Part shown: positions 38,809 to 48,691 of the stretch, one piece after another
How the letters are laid out: every line of letters begins with the position of its first letter
How positions within the stretch are numbered: the first letter of the stretch is position 1
Notes under the pieces: generated by a model
Told to the model about the DNA's origin: nothing
The model's database searches: none
The model's input: only the letters and a program-made list of their open reading frames with translations
Program-made: the position numbers and the translations under genes
DNA from: Synechocystis sp. PCC 7338
GTDB taxonomy: Bacteria; Cyanobacteriota; Cyanobacteriia; Cyanobacteriales; Microcystaceae
Direction: 5' to 3'
Length of the DNA: 64,000 bases
NCBI RefSeq assembly: GCF_018282115.1
Contig: NZ_CP054306.1
Location: forward strand, 1,783,488 to 1,847,487

Positions 38809-39405
38809 CTAATTTTTGCCGTAGTAGTGTTTTTCCCTGGCAATTAACCAAGCGGCGATCGCCCCACCGATGAAGCCGAATAAGTGGCCTTGCCAAGAAA
38901 CCCCCGGCCGACCGGGTAGTAAGCCCCAGAGAGCACTGCCGTAGAGCACTAGGACAATAATGGACAGGACAATAGAAGCCAGATTTTTTTGGAACCAACC
39001 CCGCAATAATAAAAATCCCAGGTAACCAAAAATCAGAATGCTGGCTCCGACGGTGACAGTGTTAGGGGGCGCGATCAACCAGACCCCCAAGCCTCCCACC
39101 AGCATGGTGATAACGGTCACAATCCAAAAGTCGCTCACTTCCTGGAGCATCACCAACCAAGCCAAAATGACAAAGGGAACGCTATTAGCAATTAAATGAC
39201 CAAAGTCGGCATGGAGAAAGGGGGCAAATAGGATTCCCCTCAGACCTTCCAAGGAGCGGGGGTAAATGCCAAATTGGTCCAGGCTACCCCGAAAAACAAA
39301 CGCATCCAAGATTTCTAGGAGCCAAAAAACGGCTAAGAAACTGACAATAATCGAGAACTGACTTTGCAGGGTGGCCCGCAATGGAGTTTGGGGACTTTGG
39401 CTCAT
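38809..39405 (-). CDS. rhomboid-family intramembrane protease-like protein
   Basis: 198 residues with six hydrophobic segments. HADFGHLIANSVPF carries the N-terminal HxxxN motif. The catalytic Ser122 lies in GASILIFGYLG, and His173 in WQGHLFGFIGGAIAAWL. The GxSG consensus here reads GASI, i.e. the glycine after the serine is an isoleucine. Both dyad residues are kept, so activity is possible but not assured. Confidence 0.82.
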   Translation of the reverse strand: MSQSPQTPLRATLQSQFSIIVSFLAVFWLLEILDAFVFRGSLDQFGIYPRSLEGLRGILFAPFLHADFGHLIANSVPFVILAWLVMLQEVSDFWIVTVITMLVGGLGVWLIAPPNTVTVGASILIFGYLGFLLLRGWFQKNLASIVLSIIVLVLYGSALWGLLPGRPGVSWQGHLFGFIGGAIAAWLIAREKHYYGKN

Positions 39406-39508
39406 GGTAATCAGAAAGAGCGATGGCTGAGGCTAGGGGGACAGGAACCCATCCCTGATCAAGGATAACCAATCACCCTAGAATGGGACAGACCAGAAAC
39501 TAGATCCT

Positions 39509-42500
39509 ATGGCGACTATCCACGGTAATTGGCAACCTTCCCACGGGGAAAACGGCGGCAAACTGTTTCTTTGGGCGGATACCTGGGGTACTACCATGCC
39601 AGAAGCCACTGGCGATCGCCATCCCTTTGCGTTGGACGTGCCGGCCTTGGTTCAAGCTTGGTCTAATGTGCCCCTGCCTTTTCCCCCACTGGACAAGGTC
39701 ACGGAGCAAACTTTAACGCTGCATTTACCGAGCCATCGTCAGCAAAACATCCCCCTGCCCTTTGTGACAGGGCAAGACCCCGTGGCCATGGATGCGAAAT
39801 ACCTCCACTGGCGATCGTGGCAAGTTACCGGGGTGAGTTTGACTCCCAAGCAAACGTTGACGTTGCTACAATCCATTCCCCTGGGAGGCCAGGTGCTAAC
39901 CAGCTTGGGATCAGAATTTTATTTTTACGGTCAACTGCACCGCTGGTGTTTGGATTTAGTTCTACGGGGCAAATTTGTGCCGGGGCTGGGACAAATGGGG
40001 CAAGACGGCAGTTACTACGCCCAATGGATTCCCATCCTCGATAGCATCCAAGACCAAACCTATCTGGCCCAATTTACCCAGAGAGTCCCTCCCTGTGCCC
40101 TGGCCCTGACGCCCAAAACCCAAGCGGCCCAAAGGATAGTGGTGGATTTACTCCAACAATTAGTCCAAGCCCAGGTGGAGGCCACCAGTCCCACCATTGG
40201 TAATGCCAAAGAAGCTTGGTTAAATAGTTGGCTCAAGGGCCTGACCCAGCCGGAGCAAACTTCCCTGGGTAGCGGTAAAGCTCTGCAACGTTTAGCCACA
40301 TCCTTAGACCACTGGTATCTGCCGGTCCAGGGTTATCTAGGGCAACAAAACAATCAAGCCCTAGCTCAACGACAATGGCGGGGCGCCCTGCGGTTACAGC
40401 CCCCAGTGGACGGCGCTGGCGGCATTTGGCAGTTGGAATATGGTTTACAAGCCTTGGATGATCATAAATTCTGGTTACCGGCCGCTTCCCTCTGGGCCAT
40501 GACCGGCGATCGCCTAGTGTGGCAGGGACGGAGAGTGGATCAAGGGGCAGAAAGTTTACTGCGGGGCTTGGGGGTAGCGGCCCAAATCTATGAACCCATT
40601 GCCGACAGTTTGGCCCAACGGTGTCCCACAGGATGTGAACTAGATGCCATCCAAGCCTATGAATTTATCCTGGCGATTGCCCGTCAGTTGCGAGACCGGG
40701 GGTTGGGGGTAATCCTCCCGGTGGGTTTAGAACGGGGCGGCACCGCTAAACGGTTGGGGGTCAAGGTAGTAGGGCAAGTGCAACGACAAAAAGGCCAACG
40801 GCTGACCCTGCAAAGCTTAATTAACTACGACCTACAGTTGATGATGGGCACCGGGGACAATGCCCGACGGTTAACCACTGCAGACTTTGAAGGTTTGCTG
40901 GCCCAAAAATCTCCTCTGGTGGTGTTAGACGGGGAATGGATCACCCTGCAACCAGCGGACGTGCGGGCCGCCAAGGCCATTCTCCAGCAACAACAATCCG
41001 CCCCGCCCCTAACGGTGGAAGACGCCCTACGCCTCAGCACTGGTGATTTGCAAACCGTATCTAAGTTGCCAGTGACCCAATTTGCCGCCCGGGGCATGTT
41101 ACAGGAGTTGATTGATACCCTCCGCAATCCCCAGGGAGTGGAGCCCATTGCTACCCCACCAGGTTTTCAGGGCACCCTGCGGCCCTACCAAGCCCGGGGA
41201 GTGGGTTGGTTAGCCTTTTTGGAACGCTGGGGTCTGGGAGCCTGTTTGGCAGATGATATGGGTCTAGGTAAAACTCCCCAACTACTGGCTTTTTTGCTCC
41301 ACTTAGCCGCTGAGGACATGCTGGTTAAGCCAGTGCTGATCGTTTGTCCCACATCGGTGCTGAGTAATTGGTGCCACGAAATTAATAAGTTCGCTCCCCA
41401 ACTGCAAACCGTCTTGCACCACGGCGATCGCCGGAAAAAAGGGCAACCGTTGGTCAAACAGGTCAAAGACCAGCAAATTGTTCTCACCAGTTACGCTTTG
41501 TTGCAACGGGACTTTAGCAGTTTGAAATTGGTGGACTGGCAGGGGGTGGTGCTGGACGAAGCCCAAAATATTAAAAATCCCCAGGCTAAACAATCCCACG
41601 CGGCCCGGCAATTGCCAGCGGGTTTTCGCATTGCCTTAACGGGGACTCCGGTGGAAAATCGACTGACGGAACTCTGGTCAATTTTGGAATTTTTAAATCC
41701 CGGTTTCCTGGGCACCCAAAGCTTTTTCCAACGGCGCTTTGCCAACCCCATCGAAAAATTTGGCGATCGCCAGTCCCTGTTAATTTTGCGTAATTTGGTG
41801 CGACCGTTTATTTTGCGACGCCTGAAAACAGACCAAACTATTATCCAAGACCTGCCCGAAAAACAGGAAATGACCGTTTTCTGTGACCTCTCCCAAGAGC
41901 AGGCCAATTTATATCAACAATTGGTGGAGGAATCCCTCCAGGCGATCGCCGACAGTAAAGGCATTCAACGCCATGGTTTAGTTCTCACCCTATTGACCAA
42001 GCTCAAACAGGTCTGTAACCATCCCGATTTATTGCTGAAAAATCCCGCCATTACCCATGGACACCACTCCGGCAAACTCATCCGTCTGGCGGAAATGCTC
42101 GAAGAAATGATCAGCGAAGGCGATCGGGCGTTAATCTTCACCCAGTTTGCCAGTTGGGGCCATCTGCTCAAACCCTATCTGGAAAAATACTTCAACCAAG
42201 AGGTCCTCTATCTCCACGGAGGCACCCCCGCCGCCCAGCGGCAAGCTCTGGTGGAACGATTCCAGCAGGATCCCAATAGCCCCTATTTATTTATCCTTTC
42301 CCTCAAGGCCGGCGGCACAGGGCTTAACCTCACCAGGGCTAACCATGTGTTCCATGTGGACCGGTGGTGGAATCCAGCGGTGGAAAACCAAGCCACGGAT
42401 CGGGCCTTTCGCATTGGCCAAACCCGCAACGTCCAGGTACACAAATTTGTTTGCACGGGCACTTTGGAGGAAAAAATTAACGCCATGATGGTCGACAAAC

Positions 42501-42628
42501 AACAGTTGGCGGAACAGACAGTGGACGCAGGGGAAAACTGGCTTACCCGTTTGGACACTGATAAGCTCCGTCAGTTATTAACTCTATCGGCCACCCCGGT
42601 GGATTACCAAGCCGAAGCGTCCGATTGA
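39509..42628 (+). CDS. SNF2/RAD54-type DNA-dependent ATPase
   Basis: 1039 residues, complete. The N-terminal 500 residues include the bacterial SNF2-associated domain. The ATPase begins near 570: RPYQARGVGWLAFLERW, motif I LADDMGLGKT (about 580), II VLDEAQNIKNP (about 684), III LTGTPVENRL. The second RecA domain has IFTQFASWG, LKAGGTGLNLT and motif VI NQATDRAFRIGQTRNVQVHKFV. This HelZ/RapA-like type remodels protein-DNA or RNA polymerase complexes; the role in cyanobacteria is unknown. Unrelated in sequence detail to drmD. Confidence 0.92.
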   Translation: MATIHGNWQPSHGENGGKLFLWADTWGTTMPEATGDRHPFALDVPALVQAWSNVPLPFPPLDKVTEQTLTLHLPSHRQQNIPLPFVTGQDPVAMDAKYLHWRSWQVTGVSLTPKQTLTLLQSIPLGGQVLTSLGSEFYFYGQLHRWCLDLVLRGKFVPGLGQMGQDGSYYAQWIPILDSIQDQTYLAQFTQRVPPCALALTPKTQAAQRIVVDLLQQLVQAQVEATSPTIGNAKEAWLNSWLKGLTQPEQTSLGSGKALQRLATSLDHWYLPVQGYLGQQNNQALAQRQWRGALRLQPPVDGAGGIWQLEYGLQALDDHKFWLPAASLWAMTGDRLVWQGRRVDQGAESLLRGLGVAAQIYEPIADSLAQRCPTGCELDAIQAYEFILAIARQLRDRGLGVILPVGLERGGTAKRLGVKVVGQVQRQKGQRLTLQSLINYDLQLMMGTGDNARRLTTADFEGLLAQKSPLVVLDGEWITLQPADVRAAKAILQQQQSAPPLTVEDALRLSTGDLQTVSKLPVTQFAARGMLQELIDTLRNPQGVEPIATPPGFQGTLRPYQARGVGWLAFLERWGLGACLADDMGLGKTPQLLAFLLHLAAEDMLVKPVLIVCPTSVLSNWCHEINKFAPQLQTVLHHGDRRKKGQPLVKQVKDQQIVLTSYALLQRDFSSLKLVDWQGVVLDEAQNIKNPQAKQSHAARQLPAGFRIALTGTPVENRLTELWSILEFLNPGFLGTQSFFQRRFANPIEKFGDRQSLLILRNLVRPFILRRLKTDQTIIQDLPEKQEMTVFCDLSQEQANLYQQLVEESLQAIADSKGIQRHGLVLTLLTKLKQVCNHPDLLLKNPAITHGHHSGKLIRLAEMLEEMISEGDRALIFTQFASWGHLLKPYLEKYFNQEVLYLHGGTPAAQRQALVERFQQDPNSPYLFILSLKAGGTGLNLTRANHVFHVDRWWNPAVENQATDRAFRIGQTRNVQVHKFVCTGTLEEKINAMMVDKQQLAEQTVDAGENWLTRLDTDKLRQLLTLSATPVDYQAEASD

Positions 42629-42641
42629 TTGATGAAAGCAC

Positions 42642-42677
42642 AAAAAAATACAGTAGGGAAAATTGATCTCCTACTGT
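42642..42677 (-). terminator. rho-independent terminator reading on the minus strand (for apcF)
   Basis: Stem ACAGTAGG/CCTACTGT (42650-42657 with 42670-42677). On the minus strand it is followed by ATTTTTTTG. It is 190 bases beyond the apcF stop, with a repeat lying between. Confidence 0.7.
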
Positions 42678-42706
42678 GGCCCTCGGTTTAACTTGAGGTC
42701 GAGTTA

Positions 42707-42826
42707 TACCAAATCTTAAAATGATAGATACGATTCAGAATTCCCCCGCCTATCGGCTTCCCCCCTTACCAAGGGGGGCTAGGGGGGATATATCTTGATC
42801 CGTCGCTAGAATTTAACGAATTGGTA
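42707..42826. repeat. 120-base MITE-like palindromic repeat
   Basis: Ends are imperfect inverted repeats (TACCAAATC... and ...GAATTGGTA) with TTA on both sides (42704-42706, 42827-42829), which may be a target duplication. The centre is a long GC palindrome (CCCCCCTTACCAAGGGGGG then CTAGGGGGGAT). Reversed, the centre matches the core of the MITE in tnpB at 26 of 28 bases. Confidence 0.6.
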
Positions 42827-42868
42827 TTATTTATTTTGCTAAGGCAATTTCCCTGCTTAGAAAAATTG

Positions 42869-43378
42869 CTAGACAGAAACTTCGCTTAATTCCCTGGTCA
42901 TGTGGTCAAAGGGAGAGGCAATGAAATCTGCGGTGCTCAGATTGGTTTCCTCCGCCATGGCTTCAATCATTTCCTTCATGATCTGAATACCACGCACGGT
43001 GGGCCCAATGGGTACCCCGAGGGAATTGTAAGTTTCCCGCAGTCCTTGCAGAACCCGCTCATCTAGCACGTTGTTGTCCCCTGCAATGAGGGCATAACTG
43101 GCATAGCGCAGGTAATAGTCCATATCCCGCAAACAGGCAGAAAAACGACGGGTGGTATAGGCATTACCACTGGGGCGGATTAGTTCGGGGATTTCTTCAA
43201 ACAATTGGGCGGCGGCCCGTTTGACGATGGTGGCCGAATTTGCGTTAATCATGGCGGCGGCGGCAATCCTAGCCGCACCGGACTCAAAATAAGCTTTGAG
43301 CTCGTCCATGGCGTTCCGGTCTAGATAACGACCGGTCAAATCATAGTTTTTTATTAAAGTGGTAACCGCGTCTCGCAT
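42869..43378 (-). CDS. apcF: allophycocyanin beta-18 subunit ApcF
   Basis: 169 residues, phycobiliprotein fold. Chromophore Cys82 in FSACLRDMDYYLRYASYALIAGD, and Asn72 (usually methylated) in PSGNAYTTRR. NNVLDERVLQGLRETYNSLGVP is typical of the beta subunit. Differences from ApcB (GNAYTTRRFSA, TFIKE-type changes at the C-terminus) favour ApcF, the core subunit that pairs with the ApcE chromophore domain and passes energy toward photosystem II. Monocistronic, with its own terminator. Confidence 0.88.
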   Translation of the reverse strand: MRDAVTTLIKNYDLTGRYLDRNAMDELKAYFESGAARIAAAAMINANSATIVKRAAAQLFEEIPELIRPSGNAYTTRRFSACLRDMDYYLRYASYALIAGDNNVLDERVLQGLRETYNSLGVPIGPTVRGIQIMKEMIEAMAEETNLSTADFIASPFDHMTRELSEVSV

Positions 43379-43587
43379 TTAAAAGGTTCTCCCAACGGCA
43401 GTTTATAGTTAAGGGGCTTGGGCAAGCCATTTTAGTTCTCCTACCTATCATTATTTCCGAGTGAACGCAAGTCAAGGGAGCCCTTAACCCTGCAATAAAA
43501 CTACATATTCCGGCCGTCAGGTCCTTAAATTTTTGCATTGTTCTTGCTCTGATTCGCCGGATCTAATGGCTATAAATGATAGATCTA

Positions 43588-44769
43588 TTAACTGATTGGT
43601 ATGCTTTGCCCAATTAAGCCCACGAGGGCGCCAAAGACCACTAACCAATGGGAACTGATGGAAAATCGTCCCAGGGCGATCGCCCCCAGCAGCGCTAAGC
43701 AGATAGTCAAAGGATCAATTAGAACAGAACGGGCCAAACCAACGGTGGTGACCACCATTAAACCCCAAGCCCCGGCATTAACACCATCGAGAAAAGCCCG
43801 GAAAATTAATGACTTTTGCAGAACATTAACCCAGGGATTAACCAGGGCCACCAGTAAAAAGGAAGGTAGAAAAATTCCCACCGTAGCGGCGATCGCCCCC
43901 GGGTTGCCGGCCAGGAGGTAACCAATAAACGTTGCTGTGGTGAATAGCGGGCCTGGGGTAATTTGGCCAATGGCGATCGCATCAAGGAGTTGTTGGGAAG
44001 TTAGCCATCCCAGACGATCCACTAGATCAGCTTGCAAAAAAGCAAACAATACGTAACCGCCGCCATAAAGTAGACAACCGATTTTAAGGAAAATACCAAA
44101 CACAGACCAGGCATTGATGCCGCTGACGGCTAACACCGGAGAAGCATTAAGTTGACCCAAGGGCAAAAAAATCAGCGGTAAAGACTGGAAACGTCCCCGC
44201 CCCATTTGGATCAATACCAGGGCTAAACCGGCCAGCAGTAACAGTAAAATTTCCGGCTTACCCCAGACTGTGCCCACCATCACCAACACCGCCGCCCCGA
44301 TGGCAAGGGGAGTTTTCAACGCCTTTTGCCCCAGTTTCCATAACGCTTGCCCGATCAGGGGAATAATCATGGGCTGAATGCCGTAGAGCATATTACCCAC
44401 CGCTGGCACTGATTGGTAGTGAACATAGGCGATCGCCAATAACCAAACCACCACCATGGCCGGCAGAATAAAGGAAACTCCAGCAATAATCAAACCGGCC
44501 CATTTACCCCGTTCATAGCCCAAGTGGATGGCCAACTCGGTGGAATTTGGCCCGGGGATGAGATTAGTTACCCCGATCAGATCCAAAAATTTCCCGTGGC
44601 TGAGCCATTGTCGCCGCCGCACCACTTCCTCTTCCATCATCGCAGTGTGGGCCACAGGGCCGCCAAAGGAAAAAAGTCCTAAACGGAAAAATAAAAGGCC
44701 TAACTCCTGCAATCTTTGCCGTTTTTGCAGAGGCGTTAAAGTTCCATAATCCGCTTCTAAGGTTTCCAT
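43588..44769 (-). CDS. chrA: chromate transporter ChrA, two-domain form
   Basis: 393 residues from ATG at 44769 (an upstream start at 44823 adds 18). Two CHR domains, each starting with the family motif: FFRLGLFSFGGPVAHTAMMEEEVVRRRQW, and FLKIGCLLYGGGYVLFAFLQADLVDRLGW. GVTNLIPGPNSTELAIHLGY and AIGQITPGPLFTTATFIGYL are the internal-repeat signatures. About ten membrane segments. Such proteins export chromate; chromate enters by sulfate transporters, and the sulfate ABC operon is less than 1 kb away. Confidence 0.9.
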   Translation of the reverse strand: METLEADYGTLTPLQKRQRLQELGLLFFRLGLFSFGGPVAHTAMMEEEVVRRRQWLSHGKFLDLIGVTNLIPGPNSTELAIHLGYERGKWAGLIIAGVSFILPAMVVVWLLAIAYVHYQSVPAVGNMLYGIQPMIIPLIGQALWKLGQKALKTPLAIGAAVLVMVGTVWGKPEILLLLLAGLALVLIQMGRGRFQSLPLIFLPLGQLNASPVLAVSGINAWSVFGIFLKIGCLLYGGGYVLFAFLQADLVDRLGWLTSQQLLDAIAIGQITPGPLFTTATFIGYLLAGNPGAIAATVGIFLPSFLLVALVNPWVNVLQKSLIFRAFLDGVNAGAWGLMVVTTVGLARSVLIDPLTICLALLGAIALGRFSISSHWLVVFGALVGLIGQSIPIS

Positions 44770-44940
44770 CGGGGGTTTATTACTCACGGTTAATAACCAA
44801 CGAAAACCATAATAAAACTTCACCCTAAGGCAACTACTGGTTAATGTATATAGGTTGGCAACAGCAAGAAATAATTCTTAATTACTCCCAGTCTGTCATT
44901 CATTAAAATAAAGCAAGATTTAAAGTAAATTTAAGTAATC

Positions 44941-45519
44941 ATGGCAACAACATCAGATGAAGTATGGCAACTCCTCGGAGAGTTAGTCCAGACACAAAAG
45001 GAAACGGAACGACTCATGAGGGAAAAAAGTCAAGAAACAGATCGCCGTTTTCAGGAGACCGATCGCCAAATCCAAGAATTGGGCAAACAAATTGGTGGTC
45101 TGGGCAAAAAATTTGGCAGTTTTACCGAAGGGTTGGCCCTGCCTTCTATGGAAACTATTCTCTATGAAAAATTTGCCATGGAAGTTGTAACCCCCAGCGT
45201 TTGAGCAAGTAAACAGGGCAAACATATTGAACTTGATGTCATGGCCTATGCCAATGGGGATGTGAAAACCGCCATTGTAGTAGAAGTCAAAAGCCATGCC
45301 CGCCCAGAATCCATCGGCCAATTAATCAACCATCTCCAGCGATTTCGGGAATTTTTCCCCGAACATCAGGACAAGAAACTCTATGGCATTTTCGCCGCGG
45401 TGGATCTTTCCAATGCCCTCAGAGAAGAGGTATTAAAAGCCGGGCTGTACGCCGCCCGTATTCGCGACGAAATTTTTGAACTGGATACCCCTGCTACTTT
45501 TCAGCCTCGGGTTTGGTAA
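44941..45519 (+). pseudogene. DUF3782-type PD-(D/E)XK nuclease-like gene with an in-frame stop
   Basis: One reading frame interrupted only by TGA at 45202-45204. Before it: a coiled-coil N-terminus (QKETERLMREKSQETDRRF, repeated ETDR heptads) and GLALPSMETILYEKFAMEV. After it the same frame goes on: KHIELDVMAYANGDVKTAIVVEVKSHARPESI, with Asp and Glu-x-Lys typical of PD-(D/E)XK folds, to the stop at 45519. The expected codon at the break is probably CGA (Arg), so C to T gives the stop. Readthrough or a sequencing error cannot be excluded. Confidence 0.75.
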
Positions 45520-45541
45520 TGTCTTGACTCCATGTTAAAAA

Positions 45542-46609
45542 TCAAATGCCCGTACCATAAATAAAATGGGTGGAAGCAGCGGAAGAAGCTCCAGCAAAAA
45601 CCTTAGCAACCCGGGGCTTAATAAATACTTTTTGTCCAACTTTCGGATTAAGTTGTTGCCGTTGCTCTCGGTTCAGGTAAGCAAGCACAGTGGTGTTGTC
45701 CGTTAACAGTACCTCCACCTGTATTTCTGAACCCAGGTGAATAACCCTTTTGATGGTGCCCGCCACGCTAGCGTCGTCCGCTTCCGTTAATAGTTCAAAG
45801 TCGTGGGGCCGAACAAACACAGGGTCTTGATGCCTATTATCATTGTGGTGGGGTTCAAAAGCGTGGTAGTTAAACAGAGATGCAGTGCGGGGCAAAACGT
45901 TAACTTCACCAATGAAACTCATCACAAAGGGACTAGCGGGATTTTCATAAATTTCTTCCGCCGTGCCCACCTGTTCGATTTTGCCGTTACTCATAACCAC
46001 AATTTCATCGGCCACTTCCATGGCTTCTTCCTGGTCGTGGGTAACAAAAACACTGGTAAGGTGTACTTCATCGTGTAGTTTCCGCAACCAACTCCGCAGT
46101 TCTTTGCGAACTTTGGCATCCAGAGCTCCAAAGGGTTCATCCAATAGTAAAACCTGGGGTTTTACGGCTAAAGCCCTGGCTAAAGCTACCCGTTGCCGTT
46201 GCCCCCCGGAGAGTTGGGAAGGATAGCGGTTTCCCAGCCCTTCTAATTGAATGAGGGAGAGTAATTCTTCCACTTTTTCTTTGGTTTGGGCCTTGGTAAA
46301 TTTACGAATATCTAAACCAAAAGCAATGTTTTGACGAATAGTTAAATGTTTAAACAGGGCATAGTGCTGAAAAACAAAACCAATGTTGCGTTTGCGAATG
46401 TCCACATGGGTGGCATCTTTACCATTAATAATAATCTGTCCTTGATCCGGGGGTTCCAATCCGGCGATCGCCCGTAGTAGGGTAGATTTTCCAGAACCAG
46501 AAGGCCCCAGTAAAGCCACTAATTTACCATTGGGAACTTCCAGATTAATATCTTTCAGTGCACTAAATTCTCCAAAATTTTTGGAAACTTTGGTGATTGT
46601 AATACTCAT
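45542..46609 (-). CDS. cysA: sulfate/thiosulfate ABC transporter ATPase CysA
   Basis: 355 residues from ATG at 46609 (the longer frame adds a non-native hydrophobic leader that runs back into cysW). Walker [11 protein letters not shown]-loop QHYALF, signature [15 protein letters not shown], Walker [13 protein letters not shown] and H-loop VTHDQEEAM. The C-terminal TOBE-like domain includes [11 protein letters not shown]. Last gene of the sulfate operon. Energises import through CysT/CysW. Confidence 0.95.
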   Translation of the reverse strand: MSITITKVSKNFGEFSALKDINLEVPNGKLVALLGPSGSGKSTLLRAIAGLEPPDQGQIIINGKDATHVDIRKRNIGFVFQHYALFKHLTIRQNIAFGLDIRKFTKAQTKEKVEELLSLIQLEGLGNRYPSQLSGGQRQRVALARALAVKPQVLLLDEPFGALDAKVRKELRSWLRKLHDEVHLTSVFVTHDQEEAMEVADEIVVMSNGKIEQVGTAEEIYENPASPFVMSFIGEVNVLPRTASLFNYHAFEPHHNDNRHQDPVFVRPHDFELLTEADDASVAGTIKRVIHLGSEIQVEVLLTDNTTVLAYLNREQRQQLNPKVGQKVFIKPRVAKVFAGASSAASTHFIYGTGI

Positions 46610-46682
46610 GGAAATTACCTCAAATAAATATAAAAAACAAGTTAGAACGTCAAAAAAGGGAGAAAGGATTATTGCCAGGAAA

Positions 46683-47513
46683 CTATACAGATCGATGGTG
46701 TCCTGTGCGTCGCTCCACAATCTCCTTTAACACTAGGGTCACCACGGCCAATAGAGCTAAAACCACCGCCGCCCCAAAGGCCGCTTCTGTTTGATAGTTC
46801 TTATACTCTTGCTCCACAAAAATAGGCAATGTACTGGTTTTACCCAAAATACTGCCGGAAACCACCGCCACTGCGCCAAATTCCCCCATGGTCCTAGCGT
46901 TGGTTAACAGAACCCCATAAAGTAAGCCCCAACGGATATTGGGCAACGTCACTCGCCAAAAAATTTGCCAATCTTTTGCCCCTAAAGTGCGGGCGGCTTC
47001 TTCCTGTTCCGGCCCTAATTCTTCTAGTACAGGAATCACTTCCCTCGCCACAAAGGGCAAGGTGACAAAAATAGTGGCGATCGCCATGCCGGGCACAGCG
47101 AAAAGTAGTTGTACATCGAGGGCGGCAAACCAACTACCAATCCAGCCATCCTTGCCGTAGAGCAGGACAATCATTAAACCCGCTACTACGGGGGAGATGG
47201 AAAAAGGTAAGTCTAAAACACTTAAAAATAGGGCCCGACCGGGGAATTGATTGCGGGCTAGAACCCAGGCGGCACAAAGTCCAAACACCGTGTTCAAAGG
47301 GACAGAAATCAGGGCCATCACAATGGTCAATTGCAGGGCGGACTGAAAATTACGATCGCCCAGGGCTTCTATAAATGGCCCCACCCCTTTATGAAAAGCT
47401 TCATAAAAAACGGCGATCGCCGGTAGTAACAAAACTAAAACTAGATAAAATAAAGCTAGGGCAATCAGTAAATTCTTAACCTTAAAAGTCTTGGGTAAAT
47501 TAATCGTTAGCAT
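46683..47513 (-). CDS. cysW: sulfate ABC transporter permease CysW
   Basis: 276 residues, six membrane segments. The EAA loop ([30 protein letters not shown]) docks onto Cys[29 protein letters not shown] is the sulfate-class signature. Its start overlaps the end of cysT by 14 bases, showing tight coupling. Confidence 0.95.
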   Translation of the reverse strand: MLTINLPKTFKVKNLLIALALFYLVLVLLLPAIAVFYEAFHKGVGPFIEALGDRNFQSALQLTIVMALISVPLNTVFGLCAAWVLARNQFPGRALFLSVLDLPFSISPVVAGLMIVLLYGKDGWIGSWFAALDVQLLFAVPGMAIATIFVTLPFVAREVIPVLEELGPEQEEAARTLGAKDWQIFWRVTLPNIRWGLLYGVLLTNARTMGEFGAVAVVSGSILGKTSTLPIFVEQEYKNYQTEAAFGAAVVLALLAVVTLVLKEIVERRTGHHRSV

Positions 47514-48360
47514 AGCGGCGGCCCCATTGTTGCAGTAAGTTAATAATGAGCAGTAGGATTAGAGAAACAAACAACAGTACTGTCCCAATTACCGTTGCCC
47601 CGGAATAATCATATTGTTCCAATCGCTCAAACACTAATACCGGAGCAATAAGATCTTTAAAAGGAATGTTAGAAGCAATTAAAACGATGGAGCCATATTC
47701 CCCCACCGCCCGGGAAAAGCCCAAAGCCACTCCGGTTAAAATGGGGGGAATTAAAGGAGGAAAAATAACCCGCCAAAAGGTTTGAAATTCCGTTGCCCCC
47801 AAAGACCAGGCCGCTTCCTCTGCTCCCTCTTCCAATTCTTGTAGAACCGGCTGTAAAGTCCGCACAATAAAGGGTAGGGAAATGAAAACCATCGCCACAA
47901 ATACCCCCGCACGGCTGAAAGCAATTTTGATGCCAAAGGGGGCAAAAAATTGACCGACCCAGCCGGTTTGACTGTACAAAGTGGCCAACACCAAACCAGC
48001 CACGGAGGTGGGTAGAGCAAAGGGTAAATCCACCGTGGCATCAACAATTTTTTTGCCTGGAAACTGATAGCGGACTAGCACCCAAGCTACTAAGGTTCCC
48101 ATCACACCGTTGACAATGCCTGCGGCTAAGGCCGTGAGAAAGGTGACGTTATAAGTCGAAATAGCAATGGGAGTGGTGGCAATTTGCCAAAATTCTTCAA
48201 AGCCTAAGGAAGCGGATTTAACTAAGAGAGCCGCAATGGGTAATACCAGAATTAGTAACAAATAAATAATTGTTACTACCCAGGGTACAGAAATAGATTG
48301 CCAAAAATTAAACTTAGAAAGCTTTTTGAGAAGGGGGGATAAACTAAGATTTGTGGTCAT
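47500..48360 (-). CDS. cysT: sulfate ABC transporter permease CysT
   Basis: 286 residues with six membrane segments; the EAA loop reads EEAAWSLGATEFQTFWRVIFPPLIPPILTG. GEYGSIVLIASNIPFKDLIAPVLVFERLEQYDY is the CysT class signature. It partners CysW and CysA. One base separates it from the NIL-domain gene. Confidence 0.95.
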   Translation of the reverse strand: MTTNLSLSPLLKKLSKFNFWQSISVPWVVTIIYLLLILVLPIAALLVKSASLGFEEFWQIATTPIAISTYNVTFLTALAAGIVNGVMGTLVAWVLVRYQFPGKKIVDATVDLPFALPTSVAGLVLATLYSQTGWVGQFFAPFGIKIAFSRAGVFVAMVFISLPFIVRTLQPVLQELEEGAEEAAWSLGATEFQTFWRVIFPPLIPPILTGVALGFSRAVGEYGSIVLIASNIPFKDLIAPVLVFERLEQYDYSGATVIGTVLLFVSLILLLIINLLQQWGRRYAND

Positions 48361-48361
48361 G

Positions 48362-48655
48362 TTACCAGCCGTCGGACTCCTGATCTAAAACTATGGTGAC
48401 TTGCAATTCCTCTAGGTACGCTAAGGCATCATTAATTGCCTGGGCATGGCCAATTAAAGTTAATTTAAATTGACCTTGACCACCATTTGTGCCTAAAGTG
48501 GCCGCCAGGATATTTACCTGGAGTTTATAGCGGCTAACCAGTTGGGTCACGATGGGTTCCTGCCGATAGCTTACGGGAATAGTTAGGTAAAGGGTTACTT
48601 CGGTGGTTCGTTGGGAACTCTGGATATTGAGGTGGGAGAAAGTTAATGCTTGCAT
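48362..48655 (-). CDS. NIL-domain small protein of the sulfate operon
   Basis: 97 residues. Beta-alpha-beta pattern of the NIL domain (YLTIPVSYRQEPIVTQLVSRY, then VNILAATLG, GQFKLTLIGHAQAINDALAYLEELQVTI), which in MetN-type ATPases binds substrate to inhibit transport. Here it is a free polypeptide between sbpA and cysT. A role as sulfur-compound sensor for the transporter is inference. A homologue lies at the same place in Synechocystis sulfate operons. Confidence 0.8.
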   Translation of the reverse strand: MQALTFSHLNIQSSQRTTEVTLYLTIPVSYRQEPIVTQLVSRYKLQVNILAATLGTNGGQGQFKLTLIGHAQAINDALAYLEELQVTIVLDQESDGW

Positions 48656-48691
48656 GGGTTAATTGGCTTCAATCAAAACTGCTTGGAATTG

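Noticed and set aside
39509-42628. SNF2 ATPase as part of the defence island
   Set aside because: It is complete, rich in HIP1 and typical of cyanobacterial housekeeping SNF2 proteins, and is separated from the island by the rhomboid gene.
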